Source: Streptomyces triculaminicus (GTDB lineage Bacteria; Actinomycetota; Actinomycetes; Streptomycetales; Streptomycetaceae). From it: 64,000 nucleotides of DNA. The notes beneath the pieces were generated by a model, which saw only the letters and a program-made list of their open reading frames with translations, did not search any database and was not told the DNA's origin. Each line of letters begins with the position of its first letter. Within the stretch, counting starts at the first letter, position 1. Positions 18,327-26,303 of the stretch are shown one piece after another. Made by a program: the position numbers and the translations under genes. The DNA is taken from contig NZ_JAFMOF010000002.1 in NCBI RefSeq assembly GCF_017349075.1, positions 1,818,191-1,882,190 on the forward strand, in the 5' to 3' direction.

Positions 18327-18848
18327 TCAGCGGCGAAGGGCTGCGTCGAGCTGGTAGCGAAGCACGTCCAGCCGACTGCGACCGGGCTCGCAAGCCGGCA
18401 TCTGCCGCATGAGCTCGCGAACTGCCGGCGGCGCGTGTTCGATCGCCCAGCGGACCTCTTCGTCACCGATGCCGGAGTCATCGCCCGCCGAGAGCTCGCG
18501 AGCGCGTGCGGCGTAAATGGCCGGCCCGTGGATGTGCTTCGCCTGGTGAAGGGTGGCCAATGAGTGGATATAAGGGGCCGCTGCCGCGTTGCCCGCGGCG
18601 CGAGCGGCGGCTGTGGCAGCCGGATCGTCGACTTCGCGTGCGGCTGCGTGAGCCGCCCAGGCCACGGAGCGCAGCTGCCCTGTCCGTTTGCCCGTGTGCG
18701 TGAAGGTCCGAAGGACCTCGATCGCCTCGCGAGGGCGGGTATCGGAGGGGGCCCTGGCCTCGAACAGTGGCAGCACACGCTCGGCGCAATCGGCAGCCCA
18801 GAGACCGAGAAGCCGCCGGTCTTCTTCGCTTATGGTCACCTCGTTCAC
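18327..18848 (-). CDS. Imm5-like immunity protein
   Basis: 173 residues, all helical in appearance. Starts EVTISEEDRRLLGLWAADC and contains REAIEVLRTFTHTGK and HQAKHIHGPAIYAARA, which match proteins annotated as putative immunity protein (Imm5). These accompany polymorphic toxins and neutralise them in the cytoplasm. No toxin gene is visible nearby, so it may be an orphan that protects against kin toxins (inference). Older annotations call similar proteins SbcC by error. Confidence 0.75.
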   Translation of the reverse strand: MNEVTISEEDRRLLGLWAADCAERVLPLFEARAPSDTRPREAIEVLRTFTHTGKRTGQLRSVAWAAHAAAREVDDPAATAAARAAGNAAAAPYIHSLATLHQAKHIHGPAIYAARARELSAGDDSGIGDEEVRWAIEHAPPAVRELMRQMPACEPGRSRLDVLRYQLDAALRR

Positions 18849-18963
18849 TCGAACATACTGCCAGTTCTGTCACCAGGAAGGTGCGGCGATGGCCGGGCGG
18901 GAGGCGCCGCCGCCGAAGTGCCTTGCTGAGGCGAGCAGCCCGCCCGGCTGCTCGCCAGTCCGG

Positions 18964-20835
18964 CTACTCGTTCTCGGCGAGAACGATGATGTGGTCCTCG
19001 TGCCCCAGCGTGAGAGCTGTGTCCTTGGGCGGATTGAGACGTATTCCGTAGGAGGGAGCGGTGTTGCGGTCCCGCCCGTGCCGGTAGCCGATGGCCGTCT
19101 CCCCTCGCCTGAGCGCCGCCTCGATGACGGTGGCGAAGTTGGCCTCCTTCCCGGCCTGGAGGTATTGGTCCGCGGGCTTGAGGTAGATCTCCGAGCCGGC
19201 GGGGTCGAGGAGCGTGGTGAGGACCTCGTGCAGTTGCGGGTTTTCGACCAGTTGCGTCAGCAGCAGGCAGATGAGCTTGCTGCTGACGATGAAGTCGTCG
19301 GCCTTGGTGACCTGGGCCACCTCGCGGTTGCTGTCGTTGTTCATCTCGGAGACGATCGAGTACGGGTCGCCGAGTGCCTCCTCGATGTCGCGCAGGTGCA
19401 GCAGCGTCACCAAGGTCCGGTTGTCGGCGAGCTCCGGGTCCACCGACTCGTCCGCGAGGACCAGGATGTGCTGGTAGCCACCCGGGTTGAGGGCCTCGAG
19501 GGACGCCCGGCTCGTGGGCTGGCACGTCCGGTGGCCGAGCGTGAGGTTCATCAGCTCCGAGCCCGCGGCGTCGGGACGGTCGGGTACGGCGATGTCGAGG
19601 TGCGAGCCGGGCTGGACGAACTGGTCCAGCAAGTCGATGATCTTCGAGGCCCGGGAGTTCCAGCCGATCATCAGCGTGCGGTCGGGCTCTCGTCGCCAGG
19701 CCGTGGCATCCGCGATGGCCGACTCGACCGTCCTGACCGGGGCGTCCGCCAGGCGGATCAGGACGTCGTCCTCTGCGACCAGGATCATGCTGTCGTCCGC
19801 GGCGATGACGGTCGACCCCGCGGGGTTGAGGACGACGCGCCCGTCCTTGGTGCGGAGGCCGATCGGCACCCCGAGGTCGTATCGCGCGAGGGCCTCACCG
19901 TAGGCCGAGCCGGTGAGCGCCGGCTCGTGCCGGATGTAGATCTCGTTGCCGAAGAAGCTCAGCAGCTCGTTGCAGACGGCGGACAGGCCGGACTGCCGGT
20001 GCGACTGCACGACGAGCCGGACGGCGAGGTCGTCGGCGTCGACCACCAGCCCGCTCGCACCGGCCGCGAGCCGGGCGGCGGCCAGGTTGCCCGAATCCAT
20101 CACCGCGGCGACGAAGGGCGGCCGACCCGCAGGCCAGGGCCTGTTGTTGAGGATGAGCAGCGTCTTGATGACAGTGGTGTCGCTCTCCGAGGAGAAGGAC
20201 GGCAGCACCATGACCGCTCTGGCGGTGTCCGGGCTCACCAGCTCGAGATCGGCCTGCTTGAGAGGGTTGCCCGAGCGGCAGATGATCTGCGTCCGGCCCG
20301 TTTCGCGGACCCGAGTGCGGATCTGCTCCTCCATGTCGACCTTGTCATGGTCCGCGAGGACCACCACACAGGACCGGCGCTCGCTCTGATTGGCCTCGAC
20401 GAGCTCTTCGACCACCGTGAAGATCTGCTCCGACCAGCCGAGCACGACGACGTGGCCGCGCTCGATGATGCGGGAACGCCCCTTGCGCAGCAGCTGAAGG
20501 CGGTGGTTGAGACCGGTGGTCAGCACACCGATGAGGGCGCTGACGATGAAGATGCCGCCCACCGTGACCGCCAGCATGAGCCCGAGGAACAACGGGCTGC
20601 CGTCGTCGCCGCCCATGGTGCCCGGATCGAGGGTGCGCAGAAGACTCATCCACGCCACCCCGGCCCAGCCCCCGTTGGCCTCGGTGTCCTCATTGGTGAG
20701 CAGTACGACGCCCACGGTGATGACCGCGATCAGCGCCACCGACCCCAGGCCCAGCCAGCCGATCAGAGCAGGCGTACCACGGTCCATCGTGCTTTCGAAC
20801 CAGTACCGCAGCCGGTCCCGTCGCCGCGCTCGCAT
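18964..20835 (-). CDS. CASTOR/POLLUX-like ion channel protein
   Basis: 623 residues from ATG 20835. Two hydrophobic segments (VALIAVITVGVVLLT; LMLAVTVGGIFIVSALIGVL) surround a pore-like loop, RTLDPGTMGGDDG. Then come RCK-type nucleotide-binding domains: HVVVLGWSEQIFTVVEEL and a second, degenerate copy at LMIGWNSRASKIIDLL. This is the layout of CASTOR/POLLUX-related putative ion channels common in Streptomyces. The ion carried is not known. The reading frame continues upstream of 20835, but without homology. Single gene. Confidence 0.88.
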   Translation of the reverse strand: MRARRRDRLRYWFESTMDRGTPALIGWLGLGSVALIAVITVGVVLLTNEDTEANGGWAGVAWMSLLRTLDPGTMGGDDGSPLFLGLMLAVTVGGIFIVSALIGVLTTGLNHRLQLLRKGRSRIIERGHVVVLGWSEQIFTVVEELVEANQSERRSCVVVLADHDKVDMEEQIRTRVRETGRTQIICRSGNPLKQADLELVSPDTARAVMVLPSFSSESDTTVIKTLLILNNRPWPAGRPPFVAAVMDSGNLAAARLAAGASGLVVDADDLAVRLVVQSHRQSGLSAVCNELLSFFGNEIYIRHEPALTGSAYGEALARYDLGVPIGLRTKDGRVVLNPAGSTVIAADDSMILVAEDDVLIRLADAPVRTVESAIADATAWRREPDRTLMIGWNSRASKIIDLLDQFVQPGSHLDIAVPDRPDAAGSELMNLTLGHRTCQPTSRASLEALNPGGYQHILVLADESVDPELADNRTLVTLLHLRDIEEALGDPYSIVSEMNNDSNREVAQVTKADDFIVSSKLICLLLTQLVENPQLHEVLTTLLDPAGSEIYLKPADQYLQAGKEANFATVIEAALRRGETAIGYRHGRDRNTAPSYGIRLNPPKDTALTLGHEDHIIVLAENE

Positions 20836-21054
20836 GAAATCCCGCCCCTCCAAGCCGGCCGTGGACGACCCCCGACCGACCGCCCGCCGGGCTACGCGAT
20901 CCCGTACCGGCCCGCCCGGGGCACCACGACATGCCTTCTCTGTTTGACGTAGTGATCGATTGCTGTGCCGGATGATGCGGACGTGTGACAGGCGCGGCAC
21001 AGCAAGCCGCCTGCCCCCCTGGGCTGTCCTGGCCGTGGCGCGTCTCTCGGGCGC

Positions 21055-21210
21055 TTGTACGACCTCACGTTCACCTGGCCTGACGTCCTGGCAGATGCCA
21101 TGGCCGGTGTCACGGAACTGCGAGTCTGGCTGACTGCTGACGTGCTGGCAATCTTCCGCTTCCACGCCGACGACGAACTGGTGCAGCCAGCCGACAGGCG
21201 GGGGTGGTGA
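21055..21210 (+). pseudogene. Unassigned gene fragment, 3' end
   Basis: A short open frame with strongly coding-like codon use, reading LYDLTFTWPDVLADAM and ending QPADRRGW before TGA at 21208. There is no good start or RBS, and stops occur in frame at about 20990. It looks like the 3' end of a lost gene whose terminator (21198-21237) remains. Family not recognised. Confidence 0.3.
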
Positions 21211-21237
21211 AGCGGGACGCTGCTTCACCACCCCCGC
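21198..21237. terminator. Strong hairpin terminator
   Basis: Perfect 16-bp inverted repeat (GCGGGGGTGGTGAAGC and its complement) with an 8-nt loop. It lies 18 bp past the stop of the minus-strand glycosyltransferase and overlaps the end of the plus-strand fragment, so it could work in both directions. Confidence 0.85.
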
Positions 21238-21254
21238 CTTGTGGCGTGCGGAGA

Positions 21255-22439
21255 TCAGCCCAGCAAGTTCTCTATGAGGTCGGCGGCGCGCAGGCTGCCG
21301 CCCTCGGCTCGTACGTCGGCACGGAGCCGCGCCGAGCGGCGAGCGACCTCCGGGTCGGCGACAAGTTCGCTCAGCGCCGTCCGCAGTGTTTCGGCGGTGG
21401 CTTCAGGGGTGTCGATGCGGCGGGCCACGCCCAGTTCGACGAGTCGGTCGGCGTTGAGGAACTGATCGACGGCCTGCGGGACTACGATCATCGGGACGCC
21501 GGTGAACAGCGCTTCATTGCAGCTGCCCATTCCGGCGTGGGTGACGAAGGCGTCGGCTTGTTCCAGGACTGTCATTTGAGGCACCCAGGAGTGCACTTCG
21601 ACGTTCGGCGGGATGGCGCCGAGTTCCCGCGGATCGGTGTACTTGCCGATCTGGAGTACGACGTGCCAGCCGGGCAGGTTGCCGTAGGCCGCCAGGCACT
21701 GGCGGTAGAACTCCGGCCGGCGTGTGTACGCCGAGCCCAGGGAGACCAGCAGTACGTTCTCCGCATCGGCCGGACGCGTCCAGACACCCTCGCCTGAACG
21801 CGGGCCGAGACAGGGGCCGACGAACGTCACGGTGTCGGTGTCGACCTGGTCGGCGTTCGGTTGCATCGCTCGGGGGATAAGGGCCAGAGCGTGCGCGGGA
21901 CGGCCGGAGAAGGTGTCCACGTCGGTGGTGGACGCTCCGCAGCCGGCGAGCCACTGTGTGAACTCCGCTCGGTACACGTCGGCACCCGGCAGTTGCCGCA
22001 CGTGTGCTGCGACGTCTTGGTCGTAGCCCTTCCAGCCCACGAATGTCGGAGACAGCTGCATGACGGGCCGGTCCTGCGACTCGGCGAGGGCACGCGCGGC
22101 GTAGGCGCCGATGTCGTACAGGTAGAGGTCCGCCGGGTCGTGGTCGTAGGCGGCGCGCAACTGCGGGAGTGCCTGGACGGCGTCCTCGAGGAAGAGACTC
22201 ATCGCGGCGATGGGGTCGTCGGGCCAGTTGTTGTCGGTGACCGGCAGCACGGAAGTGCACGGGATGAATTCGGCGCCGGTGGCTGTGATCAGGTCGGTCA
22301 TCGCCGGGTCGTTGGCGTAGGTCACCCGATGGCCGCGAGCCACCAGCTCTCGGATGATCTCAAGACTTGGCAGGACGTGGCTGACGGCGGGGATACCGAT
22401 CATCGCGATGTGCGCGCGGCGACGGGACAGGGAAGACAT
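21255..22439 (-). CDS. Macrolide-type glycosyltransferase (MGT family)
   Basis: 394 residues, GT-B. N-terminus HIAMIGIPAVSHVLPSLEII with the conserved acceptor-side His; donor site THAGMGSCNEALFTGVPM and PQAVDQ. This is the OleD/MgtA-type family, which inactivates macrolides by glucosylation from UDP-glucose; the actual drug is inferred only. Upstream, a putative eight-codon leader peptide and hairpin (22545-22602) suggest drug-induced attenuation. A Vat acetyltransferase gene lies upstream on the same strand, and a strong terminator follows. Confidence 0.9.
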   Translation of the reverse strand: MSSLSRRRAHIAMIGIPAVSHVLPSLEIIRELVARGHRVTYANDPAMTDLITATGAEFIPCTSVLPVTDNNWPDDPIAAMSLFLEDAVQALPQLRAAYDHDPADLYLYDIGAYAARALAESQDRPVMQLSPTFVGWKGYDQDVAAHVRQLPGADVYRAEFTQWLAGCGASTTDVDTFSGRPAHALALIPRAMQPNADQVDTDTVTFVGPCLGPRSGEGVWTRPADAENVLLVSLGSAYTRRPEFYRQCLAAYGNLPGWHVVLQIGKYTDPRELGAIPPNVEVHSWVPQMTVLEQADAFVTHAGMGSCNEALFTGVPMIVVPQAVDQFLNADRLVELGVARRIDTPEATAETLRTALSELVADPEVARRSARLRADVRAEGGSLRAADLIENLLG

Positions 22440-22544
22440 GAAGGATCACTCATCTCAGGTCTACGGCGAAAGAGACACAGCAAGCCGGTGCGCCGACCGC
22501 TGCGCGAGGAAGGGCGCAGTCGCGGGGGCGCACTGGAGCATGCG

Positions 22545-22572
22545 GGACGGGAGCGGGGGCGCTGCCCCGTCC
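22545..22572 (-). promoter_or_regulatory. Attenuator-like hairpin downstream of leader peptide
   Basis: GGACGGG pairs with CCCGTCC, and inside it AGCG pairs with CGCT around a four-base loop, with a 2-nt bulge. It begins 3 nt after the leader stop codon on the minus strand, within the footprint of a ribosome stalled on the leader. No U-tract follows, as is common in Streptomyces. The attenuation role is inferred. Confidence 0.5.
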
Positions 22573-22575
22573 GTG

Positions 22576-22602
22576 TCAGCCGTAGATCTGGTAGAGGTGC
22601 AT
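22576..22602 (-). CDS. Putative leader peptide MHLYQIYG
   Basis: ATG-CAC-CTC-TAC-CAG-ATC-TAC-GGC-TGA encodes MHLYQIYG. The start codon is about 6 nt after a -10-like TAGAGT, so the transcript would be nearly leaderless. The peptide lies 136 bp upstream of the macrolide glycosyltransferase start and directly before a stable hairpin. Short uORFs of this type control drug-resistance genes by ribosome stalling. Both the ORF and the function are inferred from layout. Confidence 0.5.
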   Translation of the reverse strand: MHLYQIYG

Positions 22603-22608
22603 GCCGCG

Positions 22609-22637
22609 ACTCTAGCCCGCCTCCAGTCTTCGGTGCA
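22609..22637 (-). promoter_or_regulatory. Putative promoter of leader-glycosyltransferase
   Basis: On the minus strand TGCACC, 17 bp, TAGAGT. The -10 is good and the -35 is weak. The expected transcription start coincides with the ATG of the MHLYQIYG leader. Confidence 0.4.
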
Positions 22638-22718
22638 CCGCATTTATGGCGGCCTCCGTGGAGAGGGGTCCCACGCGGGCCAGGTGGCGTGGCCCGCATG
22701 GGAGCTCCCGTCTCGATG

Positions 22719-23372
22719 TCACGTCGCGGGGCGGGTGTCCGGGGCGGCGGCTTCCAGGTCGGCGATGCTTCCCGACATGATCGTGCGCACGTGCTCGGTG
22801 ATGTGCTCGGCGGGCCAGTCCCACCAGGCCACCGTCAGCAGCCGCGTGACGTCCTGTTCGCTGTAGCGGGTGCGGATGAGGCGGGCCGGGTTGCCGCCGA
22901 CGATCCCGTAGTCGGGTACGTCGGTGGTGACCACGGCGCCGGAGCCGATGATCGCGCCGTGTCCGATCCGCACGCCGGGCATCACCGTCGTGCCGTGTCC
23001 GAACCAGACGTCGTTGCCGACGACGGTGTCCCCTCGGTTCGGCAGGCCGGTGAGCAGGTCGAAGTGCTCGGACCACGAGCCGCCCATGGTGGGGAAGGGG
23101 AAGGTCGAGGGGCCGTCCATGCGGTGGTTGGCGCCGTTCATGATGAACCGCACTCCCGTGCCCAGCGCACAGAACTTGCCGATGACCAGCTTCTCCGGCC
23201 CGTAGTGGTAGAGCACGTTGCGCGTCTCGAACGCGGTCGCATCGTCGGGGTCGTCATAGTAGGAGTACTCCCCGACCTCGATCAGCGGGGACTTGACCAG
23301 CGGCTTGAGCAGCACCACCCGGGGCTGCTCGGGCATCGGATGGAGGATCGTAGGGTCGGCAGGCACAGGCAT
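22719..23372 (-). CDS. vat: Vat-family streptogramin A O-acetyltransferase
   Basis: 217 residues. Left-handed beta-helix acetyltransferase: VIGKFCALGTGVRFIMNGA, then NHRMDGPSTFPF with the catalytic His, and hexapeptide repeats GNDVWFGHGTTVMPGVRIG and GIVGGNPARLIRTRY. Vat enzymes inactivate group A streptogramins using acetyl-CoA. Start ATG 23372 follows GAGG; an in-frame ATG at 23417 also exists. A four-codon ATG-CAA-CTT-CCC-TGA overlaps the RBS region. Its length fits the family. Situated among other drug-resistance genes. Confidence 0.9.
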   Translation of the reverse strand: MPVPADPTILHPMPEQPRVVLLKPLVKSPLIEVGEYSYYDDPDDATAFETRNVLYHYGPEKLVIGKFCALGTGVRFIMNGANHRMDGPSTFPFPTMGGSWSEHFDLLTGLPNRGDTVVGNDVWFGHGTTVMPGVRIGHGAIIGSGAVVTTDVPDYGIVGGNPARLIRTRYSEQDVTRLLTVAWWDWPAEHITEHVRTIMSGSIADLEAAAPDTRPAT

Positions 23373-23623
23373 GGTCGGTGATTCCTCAGGGAAGTTGCAT
23401 TTCGGTCTCCGGTCCATGATCGCTGTACTGCGCCGGCCGGGACACCGATTTCCTGGACGCCTGGCCCGGTTCGGCGCGGGCCTGGACGAAGCCGACGACT
23501 GGATCTCCCTGGTCGACCTCGAACCAACTGCGCGCCGCCCTGGTCACTTACAGCCCAGACATCGCCGTGCCGTGCTTCTACGGGCGCGGCGCACTCTTCA
23601 ATCCAGCTTGTTCAACCTGGCTT

Positions 23624-23633
23624 GTAGATCTAC
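23624..23633. promoter_or_regulatory. Palindrome in marR promoter
   Basis: Perfect palindrome GTAGATCTAC, 9 bp before the marR ATG, inside the probable promoter/5' UTR. A good candidate for autoregulation by the MarR protein. Confidence 0.5.
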
Positions 23634-23642
23634 TCTGGGGGC

Positions 23643-24098
23643 ATGTCCGAATCCACCCAGAACCCTTCGAACATCTCTGTATCGGCGGCTCGGGCCGCGC
23701 AGGACCTGCGGGGGCTTGTCAGCCGGTTGCGGCGCAGGTTTCAGGAGGCGTCCGGCAGTGGGGAGCTCACGCCGTCGCAGGTGGCGGTGCTGAGCCGGTT
23801 GCGGGACGGGGAGGCGTCGGCCAGCGATATCGCGGCGGTCGAGCGGGTGCGTCCGCAGGCGATCGCCGCGACCGTCGCCGTGCTGGGCGAGCGGGGGCTG
23901 GTCGAACGCCGGCCGGACCCGGACGACCGGCGCCGTCAGCTGGTGTCGCTGAGCCCGGCGGGCCGGGACTACGTGGCGGGCCGCTCGCACGCCGCACAGG
24001 AATGGCTGTCCGCCGAGCTCGAGGAGAACTTCACCGAGCAGGAGCGGCAGACCGTACTGACGGCACTGGGGCTCCTGGAAAGGCTGGTGCGGCCGTGA
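23643..24098 (+). CDS. MarR-family repressor
   Basis: 151 residues. Winged helix with LTPSQVAVLSRLRDGEASAS, recognition helix RVRPQAIAATVAVLGERGLV and the wing RRPDPDDRRRQLVSL, which has the DxRxxxV-like pattern of MarR. It probably controls the MFS gene that overlaps it by 4 bp (GTGA) and itself, via the palindrome at 23624-23633. The ligand is unknown but probably a drug, given the neighbours. Confidence 0.92.
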   Translation: MSESTQNPSNISVSAARAAQDLRGLVSRLRRRFQEASGSGELTPSQVAVLSRLRDGEASASDIAAVERVRPQAIAATVAVLGERGLVERRPDPDDRRRQLVSLSPAGRDYVAGRSHAAQEWLSAELEENFTEQERQTVLTALGLLERLVRP

Positions 24099-25525
24099 CC
24101 GTCACCTCCACGTCGCAACGAGCCGACGAGACACGGCAGAAGACGGACGGTTTCGACCGGCGGCTGCTGATCCCCATGGTGCTCGGGTCGGTGCTGAACC
24201 CGGTCAACTCCTCGATCATCTCGGTGTCCCTGGTGGCGATCGGGGTGGCGTTAGGAGCGCCCCCGTCACAGACCGTGTGGCTGGTCTCGGCCCTGTATGT
24301 GGCCACCGCCATCGGGCAGCCGATGATGGGACGGCTGATCGAGCTCTACGGCCCGCGCCCGCTGTTCCTCACCGGAGCCGCGCTCACCGGGCTCGCCGGA
24401 TTAGTCGGCGCCCTCGCCCCCTCGCTGTGGGTGCTCGTCTTGGCCCGCGTGATCCTCGGCTTCGGCACCTGTGCCGGATATCCCGCCTCGATGTACCTGC
24501 TGCGCAGCGAATCCGACCGCACCGGCCGCAGCAGCCCTGCCGGGGTGCTGTCGGTGCTGGCGATCGCCAATCAGACCGTCATCGTGATCGGGCCGGCCCT
24601 GGGCGGGCTGCTCATCCATCTCGGCGGCTGGCGCAGCACCTTCGCGATCAACATCCCGCTGGCGCTCGGCTGCCTGATCGTGGGCATGATCTGGCTGCCG
24701 AATTCCGCCGCGCCGCGGCGGGAGACCCGGTCCGGCCCGGCGGGCCTGGCCGGCCTGGACTTGCCGGGCATGGTGCTCTTCGCCGCCACGCTCATCTCAC
24801 TGCTGCTGTTCCTGATGAACCCGCACACCGGGCACTGGTACCTACCGGTGATCGCCGTAGTCCTGGCGGCGGCCCTGACAGTGCGCGAGCTGCGAACCGC
24901 GCAGCCTTTCCTCGACATACGGACGCTGGCCGGCAGCCGCCCGCTCCTGGCCAGCTACGCACGCGGCCTGCTGATCGCCATGGTCGCCAACTGCTTCCTC
25001 TACGGCTTCCCCCAGTGGCTGGAAGAGGACCGCGGCCTGGACCCCACCACGGCCGGACTCGTCATGCTGCCGATGTCGGCCACCGCCATCGCGGTCTCGG
25101 CCATCGCCGGGCGTCGCGCCGAGATCCGCGGCAAGCTGCTCGCCGGCAGCGCAGCCCAGCTCGCCGCCTGCGCGCTCCTGCTCGCGATACGCCCCTCCGC
25201 CCCGCTCTGGCTACTGCCGGCGGCCGCGTGCGCCATAGGCATCCCGTACGGGCTCAACAATCTCGCCATCCAAAACGCCGTCTACCACCAGGCGGACCCG
25301 CAGCGCATCGGCTCCTCGGCAGGACTGCTGCGCACCTTCTCCTACCTGGGCGCCATCGGATCGACCGTGGGCACCAGCGCCTTCCTGACCCCAGGCTCGG
25401 GTACGACAGGGCTGCACCACCTGGCCTGGTTCATGCTCGCCGCCTCGGCACTGTTCCTGCTCATCACCCTCGCCGACCGCACCCTGCGCCACACCGGCAC
25501 CGGCACTGGTACCGACACCGCCTGA
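24095..25525 (+). CDS. MFS multidrug exporter (DHA2/EmrB type)
   Basis: 476 residues, about 14 hydrophobic segments, close to the size of DHA2 exporters. NSSIISVSLVAIGVALGAPP is the D1-like region with the first helix; GQPMMGRLIELYGPRPLF is the loop 2-3 motif A; LARVILGFGTCAGYPASMYL is helix 4; GPALGGLLIHLGGWRSTFAIN is motif C. It should pump small drugs out using proton motive force. GTG 24095 overlaps the marR stop. The isochorismatase-like gene follows after 29 bp. Confidence 0.92.
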   Translation: MTVTSTSQRADETRQKTDGFDRRLLIPMVLGSVLNPVNSSIISVSLVAIGVALGAPPSQTVWLVSALYVATAIGQPMMGRLIELYGPRPLFLTGAALTGLAGLVGALAPSLWVLVLARVILGFGTCAGYPASMYLLRSESDRTGRSSPAGVLSVLAIANQTVIVIGPALGGLLIHLGGWRSTFAINIPLALGCLIVGMIWLPNSAAPRRETRSGPAGLAGLDLPGMVLFAATLISLLLFLMNPHTGHWYLPVIAVVLAAALTVRELRTAQPFLDIRTLAGSRPLLASYARGLLIAMVANCFLYGFPQWLEEDRGLDPTTAGLVMLPMSATAIAVSAIAGRRAEIRGKLLAGSAAQLAACALLLAIRPSAPLWLLPAAACAIGIPYGLNNLAIQNAVYHQADPQRIGSSAGLLRTFSYLGAIGSTVGTSAFLTPGSGTTGLHHLAWFMLAASALFLLITLADRTLRHTGTGTGTDTA

Positions 25526-25554
25526 ACGCCATCGACACCAAGAAGGGCCGACCC

Positions 25555-26160
25555 ATGACAGAGACACGACCCGCACTCGACCCCCGCCGCACCGCGTTGC
25601 TGGTGATGGACTACCAGCCCTCCATCCTCAACTCACTCGCAGCGGCTGCCCCGGACCTGCTGGACAACGCCGCCACCGCGATCGACACCGTCCGTGACCT
25701 GGGCGGCAGGATCGGCTACGTACGCGTCGCGTTCACCGACGCCGACGGCGACGCGATCCCGCCCACCAGCCCCATCGCCGCCCTGGCCACGCCCGAACGG
25801 CTACGCGCCCTGCACGCCGACGCACCCGGCACCGCCATCCACGAACAACTGACCCCGCACCCACAGGACATCGTCGTCCGCAAGACCCGCATCGGAGCGT
25901 TCTCCACCACCGACCTCGACAACCGCCTGCGCACGGCCGGCATCGACACCCTGATCCTCGCCGGAGTGGCCACCAGCGGCGTCGTCCTGTCCACCCTTCG
26001 CGACGCCGCCGACCGCGACTACCGCCTCGTCGTCCTCGCCGACGCCTGCGCCGACCACGACCCAGCCGTCCACGACTTCCTCACCGGCAAAATCTTCCCC
26101 CGCCAAGCACACGTCACCACCACCGCCCGACTCCCCACACTCTTCACCGAGCAGCGATAG
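25555..26160 (+). CDS. Isochorismatase-family protein without the usual cysteine
   Basis: 201 residues, isochorismatase/nicotinamidase fold. The Asp (LLVMDYQPS) and Lys (VVRKTRIGAF) of the catalytic triad are present. The nucleophile loop reads AGVATSGVVLST, so the position of the usual Cys (ATNVCV) is Val. It may therefore use another mechanism or bind without catalysis. ATG 25555 is 29 bp after the MFS gene, so it is the third gene of the marR operon. A role in modifying the exported compound is only a guess. Confidence 0.85.
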   Translation: MTETRPALDPRRTALLVMDYQPSILNSLAAAAPDLLDNAATAIDTVRDLGGRIGYVRVAFTDADGDAIPPTSPIAALATPERLRALHADAPGTAIHEQLTPHPQDIVVRKTRIGAFSTTDLDNRLRTAGIDTLILAGVATSGVVLSTLRDAADRDYRLVVLADACADHDPAVHDFLTGKIFPRQAHVTTTARLPTLFTEQR

Positions 26161-26303
26161 CCAGACCCCGCCAGACCGAACCCACCCCCTGACCACTGCC
26201 CCCGGCACCCTCGTGCTGCGCTCCGGCCGGATCTCCCTGCACCGGCTCAACGCCTGCTCCCGCGGTCTCTGCTTCGGCAGGACCACATCAGCCGGTGAGG
26301 CGC

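Noticed and set aside
18688..20952. 754-codon plus-strand frame
   Set aside because: Antisense of the channel gene; no recognisable domain.
22434..23417. Second leader peptide (MQLP) before vat
   Set aside because: Four codons overlapping the RBS region with no hairpin; too little to call.
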